64,000 nucleotides of DNA from Paracraurococcus lichenis. GTDB lineage: Bacteria; Pseudomonadota; Alphaproteobacteria; Acetobacterales; Acetobacteraceae. Numbering within the stretch: position 1 is the stretch's first letter; each line of letters opens with the position of its first letter. The notes below the pieces were generated by a model. It was not told the origin of the DNA. It did not search any database and saw only the letters and a program-made list of their open reading frames with translations. Below are positions 61,946-64,000 of the stretch, in pieces. The position numbers and the translations under genes were made by a program. The DNA lies in NCBI RefSeq assembly GCF_030657435.1, contig NZ_JAUTWS010000007.1, positions 124,001 through 188,000 on the forward strand, given 5' to 3'.

Positions 61946-63403
61946 ATGCAACCGCGCCGGCCCAGGCTGCCGCCGCTGCGCCGTGCCGCGGCCCTGTTGC
62001 TGGCGCCCATCCTCGCCGGATGCACGGCGCCGCCGGGCGACGCCACGGCGCCGCCCGGCTTCTCCGCCGATACCTTCACCCGCGACGGGCTGGTCAGCGG
62101 CGCGACCGCGACCGAGGCGGGCTGCCGCGCCCTGCCGGATGCGGTCTGGATCGAGGCGCGGGGCCGGCGCGAATGCCTGCGCTACGCCGTTGGCGGCACC
62201 GGCCATGGCGCGACCACCGCGATCGTCTACATCCCGGGCGACCCCGCCGGCATCGCCTACCGCTATGCCGGCGGGCGCATGCAGGTGGACCGCGTCAACC
62301 CCATCTACGAGGCGACGGCCGAGTCGCGCCGCGTGGCGGCCGAGACGCTGGCGGGCGCCATGGAGGGCGTGCCGGTCTTCCTGATGGCGCGACCGGGCAT
62401 GTACGGCTCCTCCGGCAATCATGGCGAGGACCGCCACACCCTGGCGGAGGTCGACCTGCTGGACGCCGCGCTGACGGCGCTGAAGCAGCGCCACGGCCTC
62501 CGGGACTTCGTGCTGTCCGGCTTCTCCTCCGGCGGGCTCATCGTCGCCAACCTGCTGGCGCGGCGGCACGACATCCGCTGCGCCGTCATCGCCTCGGCGC
62601 CGCTCGACCTCACGCTCTTCCATCGCGGCCCGAACGGGATGCTGACGGAGGATTTCGCGCTGCGCGAGGCCGCGCTCGCCGATCCCATGCGCTCGGTGGA
62701 CGAGATCCGGCCGGGCGCCGAGATCTTCGTCATCGGCGACAGCCGCGACCGCAGCGTGCCGCATGCCGCCTGGGGCGCCTGGGTCCGGGCGGCGCGCGCC
62801 GAGGGCCTGTCGGTGACGGAGGCGGCGATCCGCGGCGGCGACCGGCCGGAACTCGGCGGCGGGCCGACCTACCACATCACCGCGCGCTGGAGCCTGGAGG
62901 TGGCCTATGGCTGCGCCACCGGCTGGACGGCGGAGCGGCTGCGCGCCGCGCTGCAGGCGGGCACGCCGATCCTGCAGCCGCGGGGGCAAAGGCTGAGCGG
63001 GGCGGAGATCCGCGCCGCCTTCGCGGGGCAGCGGCTGGAGGGGGTGACCTGGTCCCACTGGGGCACCCGCGCCGCGCTCTCGACCGTCTGGGGCGAGGGC
63101 GGGCAGCGCGACCAGTACCAGCCGGCACACCCCGGCCAGCGCCTGGCCAGCCAGCGCTGGTGGGTGGAGGGGGACCGGCTCTGCGTGGAGGGGGAGGGAT
63201 GCCACGCCGTGCTGCGCGACGGGCGCTTCCTGACCCTGGTCGAGGGCGAGCCGACGCGGCTTCTCGCGACCTATGTGGAGGGGCCCGCGGACGGGCAGGC
63301 CGTCGCCGGCCGGGCGGGGCCGGGTGCCGCGCTGGCGGACAGGGTGGGATTCGAACCCACGGTGGGCGTGAACCCACGGCGGTTTTCAAGACCGCTGCCT
63401 TAA
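61946..63403 (+). CDS. Lipoprotein alpha/beta hydrolase running into antisense tRNA-Ser
   Basis: A 485-residue predicted lipoprotein with lipobox LAGC (PILAGCTA). The hydrolase core has AIVYIPGD and the nucleophile elbow SGFSSGGLIVANLL; ARPGMYGSSGNHGEDRHTLAEVDLLD lies between. GDSRDRSVPHAAW gives a likely acid position, and TYHITARWSLEVAYG may hold the His. The last 20 or so residues (DRVGFEPTVGVNPRR) are the antisense of tRNA-Ser, so the native stop seems lost or displaced. GGAGGAGG fixes ATG 61946. The substrate is unknown. Confidence 0.8.
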   Translation: MQPRRPRLPPLRRAAALLLAPILAGCTAPPGDATAPPGFSADTFTRDGLVSGATATEAGCRALPDAVWIEARGRRECLRYAVGGTGHGATTAIVYIPGDPAGIAYRYAGGRMQVDRVNPIYEATAESRRVAAETLAGAMEGVPVFLMARPGMYGSSGNHGEDRHTLAEVDLLDAALTALKQRHGLRDFVLSGFSSGGLIVANLLARRHDIRCAVIASAPLDLTLFHRGPNGMLTEDFALREAALADPMRSVDEIRPGAEIFVIGDSRDRSVPHAAWGAWVRAARAEGLSVTEAAIRGGDRPELGGGPTYHITARWSLEVAYGCATGWTAERLRAALQAGTPILQPRGQRLSGAEIRAAFAGQRLEGVTWSHWGTRAALSTVWGEGGQRDQYQPAHPGQRLASQRWWVEGDRLCVEGEGCHAVLRDGRFLTLVEGEPTRLLATYVEGPADGQAVAGRAGPGAALADRVGFEPTVGVNPRRFSRPLP

Positions 63404-63422
63404 ACCACTCGGCCACCTGTCC
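63333..63422 (-). tRNA. tRNA-Ser (anticodon TGA)
   Basis: A 90-nt class II tRNA with encoded CCA. Acceptor GGACAGG pairs with CCTGTCC, the anticodon loop reads CTTGAAA giving TGA, a long variable arm is present (GTGGGTTCACGCCCAC), and the T arm is GTGGG-TTCGAAT-CCCAC. It lies on the minus strand and overlaps the 3' end of the hydrolase gene by 71 bases. Confidence 0.97.
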
Positions 63423-63498
63423 AGCGCCCGCGCGGCGCAGATGCGGCGAGGCGCATGGCCGGGTCAAGCCCGGCCATGCCGGAAAGGCCGGGCGGGGC

Positions 63499-64000
63499 CT
63501 ATTCCCCGGCCAGCCGCGCCGCCATCATCGGCGCGCCGAGACGCATCAGCCCGTTCACGTCGCCCGCCCGGTCCAGGTTGACGGCGGCATCCGCGAGCTG
63601 CGTCGCCCGCTCCCGGCCCAGCACCGCATCGGCTAGGCCGTGGAACTTCGCCCGCAGCTCGGCCTCGGTCAGGAAGTTCTCCGGCTCGCCCTTCGCCACC
63701 TTAACGATCTTGGTGAAGCTCTGGCCGCGCGCCTTCACCGTCAGCTTGCCCGCCATGTAGGTCGGGAAGAGCGCCTGCATCTCCGGGTCCTCGACGCAGT
63801 CGATCTTCGGCAGCAGGCTGCGGATCACCGGGTCCTGCAGATGGGCATAGCTGTCCCAGCCCATATGGCCATGGGCCAGGCCGCAGCTCACCACGAAGGG
63901 GCCGCTGAACTGGCCGTCCACGACATTCTGCGGGTTCTGCTTGTAGGCCAGCGGCGCGCCGACCAGCAGCATGCCCTTGTTGGGCAGGCCCATGGTGACG
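63499..64000 (-). CDS. MmgE/PrpD family protein, C-terminal part
   Basis: The last 167 codons of a 2-methylcitrate dehydratase-like protein that runs off the right edge. Recognisable strings are VVDGQFSGPFVVSCGLAHGHMGWDSYAHLQDPVIRSLLPKIDCVEDPE and FPTYMAGKLTVKARGQSFTKIVKVAKGEPENFLTEAELRAKFHGLADAVLG, typical of the C-terminal domain. In Roseomonas-like genomes such genes are numerous and often lie in carboxylic-acid catabolic clusters; the actual substrate cannot be told from this part. The reading frame is open to the last base of the window. Confidence 0.88.
   Translation of the reverse strand, partial: VTMGLPNKGMLLVGAPLAYKQNPQNVVDGQFSGPFVVSCGLAHGHMGWDSYAHLQDPVIRSLLPKIDCVEDPEMQALFPTYMAGKLTVKARGQSFTKIVKVAKGEPENFLTEAELRAKFHGLADAVLGRERATQLADAAVNLDRAGDVNGLMRLGAPMMAARLAGE

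Noticed and set aside
1..64000. CRISPR array, prophage or IS element
   Set aside because: No regularly spaced repeats, phage structural genes, transposase or integrase were seen anywhere in the window.

Overview
This window is high-GC DNA (roughly 70% or more by eye) from an alphaproteobacterium. The likely group is Acetobacteraceae near Roseomonas. That is inferred from the recG–sdhE–mfd block, an NDUFS4-like complex I subunit beside tRNA-Pro, trpGDC separated from trpE, several Bug-type tricarboxylate-transporter binding proteins, and many small carboxylic-acid catabolism cassettes. It reads as chromosomal core and catabolic DNA. I see no phage, transposase, integrase or CRISPR array.

Layout. 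0–7.4 kb: trpG-trpD (trpD runs off the left edge) on the minus strand behind a complete trp attenuator with a two-Trp leader peptide and an extra 58-codon ORF coupled to trpG. Then come an amidohydrolase, a TPR protein, an MFS carrier and a separate trpE. 7.5–16.5 kb: a branched-chain-amino-acid-type binding protein, ppiD, tpiA, a hybrid kinase, a histone-deacetylase-like enzyme and a GntP permease. 16.4–24.6 kb: hydrolases, a DUF192 protein, tRNA-Pro, the NDUFS4-like gene, tRNA-Arg, a second hybrid kinase, a divergent Lrp/dadA pair and an aldo/keto reductase. 24.7–34.9 kb: two-subunit TPP decarboxylase plus Bug receptor, VOC protein and acyl-CoA-dehydrogenase-like flavoenzyme with a divergent TetR gene, then a disulfide reductase, a DapA-family enzyme, an OprB porin, an RraA-family protein and a thioesterase. 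35.4–42.4 kb: a small zinc-ribbon protein, pfkB–pta pair, peptide-type binding protein, class II aldolase and another Bug receptor. 42.5–47.5 kb: a Gld-type ABC export operon. 47.7–54.2 kb: a frameshifted DUF29 gene, recG, sdhE and mfd. 54.2–60.5 kb: acyltransferase, a low-GC SGNH gene, a DUF6492 gene, FrnE-type oxidoreductase, a two-domain methyltransferase and a degenerate GGDEF protein. 60.7–64 kb: a LuxR regulator, an alpha/beta-hydrolase lipoprotein, tRNA-Ser and the end of an MmgE/PrpD gene.

The most unusual signals are four. (1) Two copies of a roughly 100-bp element lie directly after stop codons, each with hairpin, quadruplex-capable stem-loop and hairpin; the loop GGTTGGYGTGGCGG resembles the thrombin-binding aptamer. 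(2) The trp leader has an extra small coupled ORF. (3) recG carries an in-frame ~500-bp AT-rich tract, as if patched from a low-GC donor. (4) A low-GC SGNH-like gene has a sharp compositional junction inside the 3' end of the preceding acyltransferase gene. A gene-poor stretch near 40 kb also carries a 35-bp imperfect direct repeat with a DnaA-box-like sequence.
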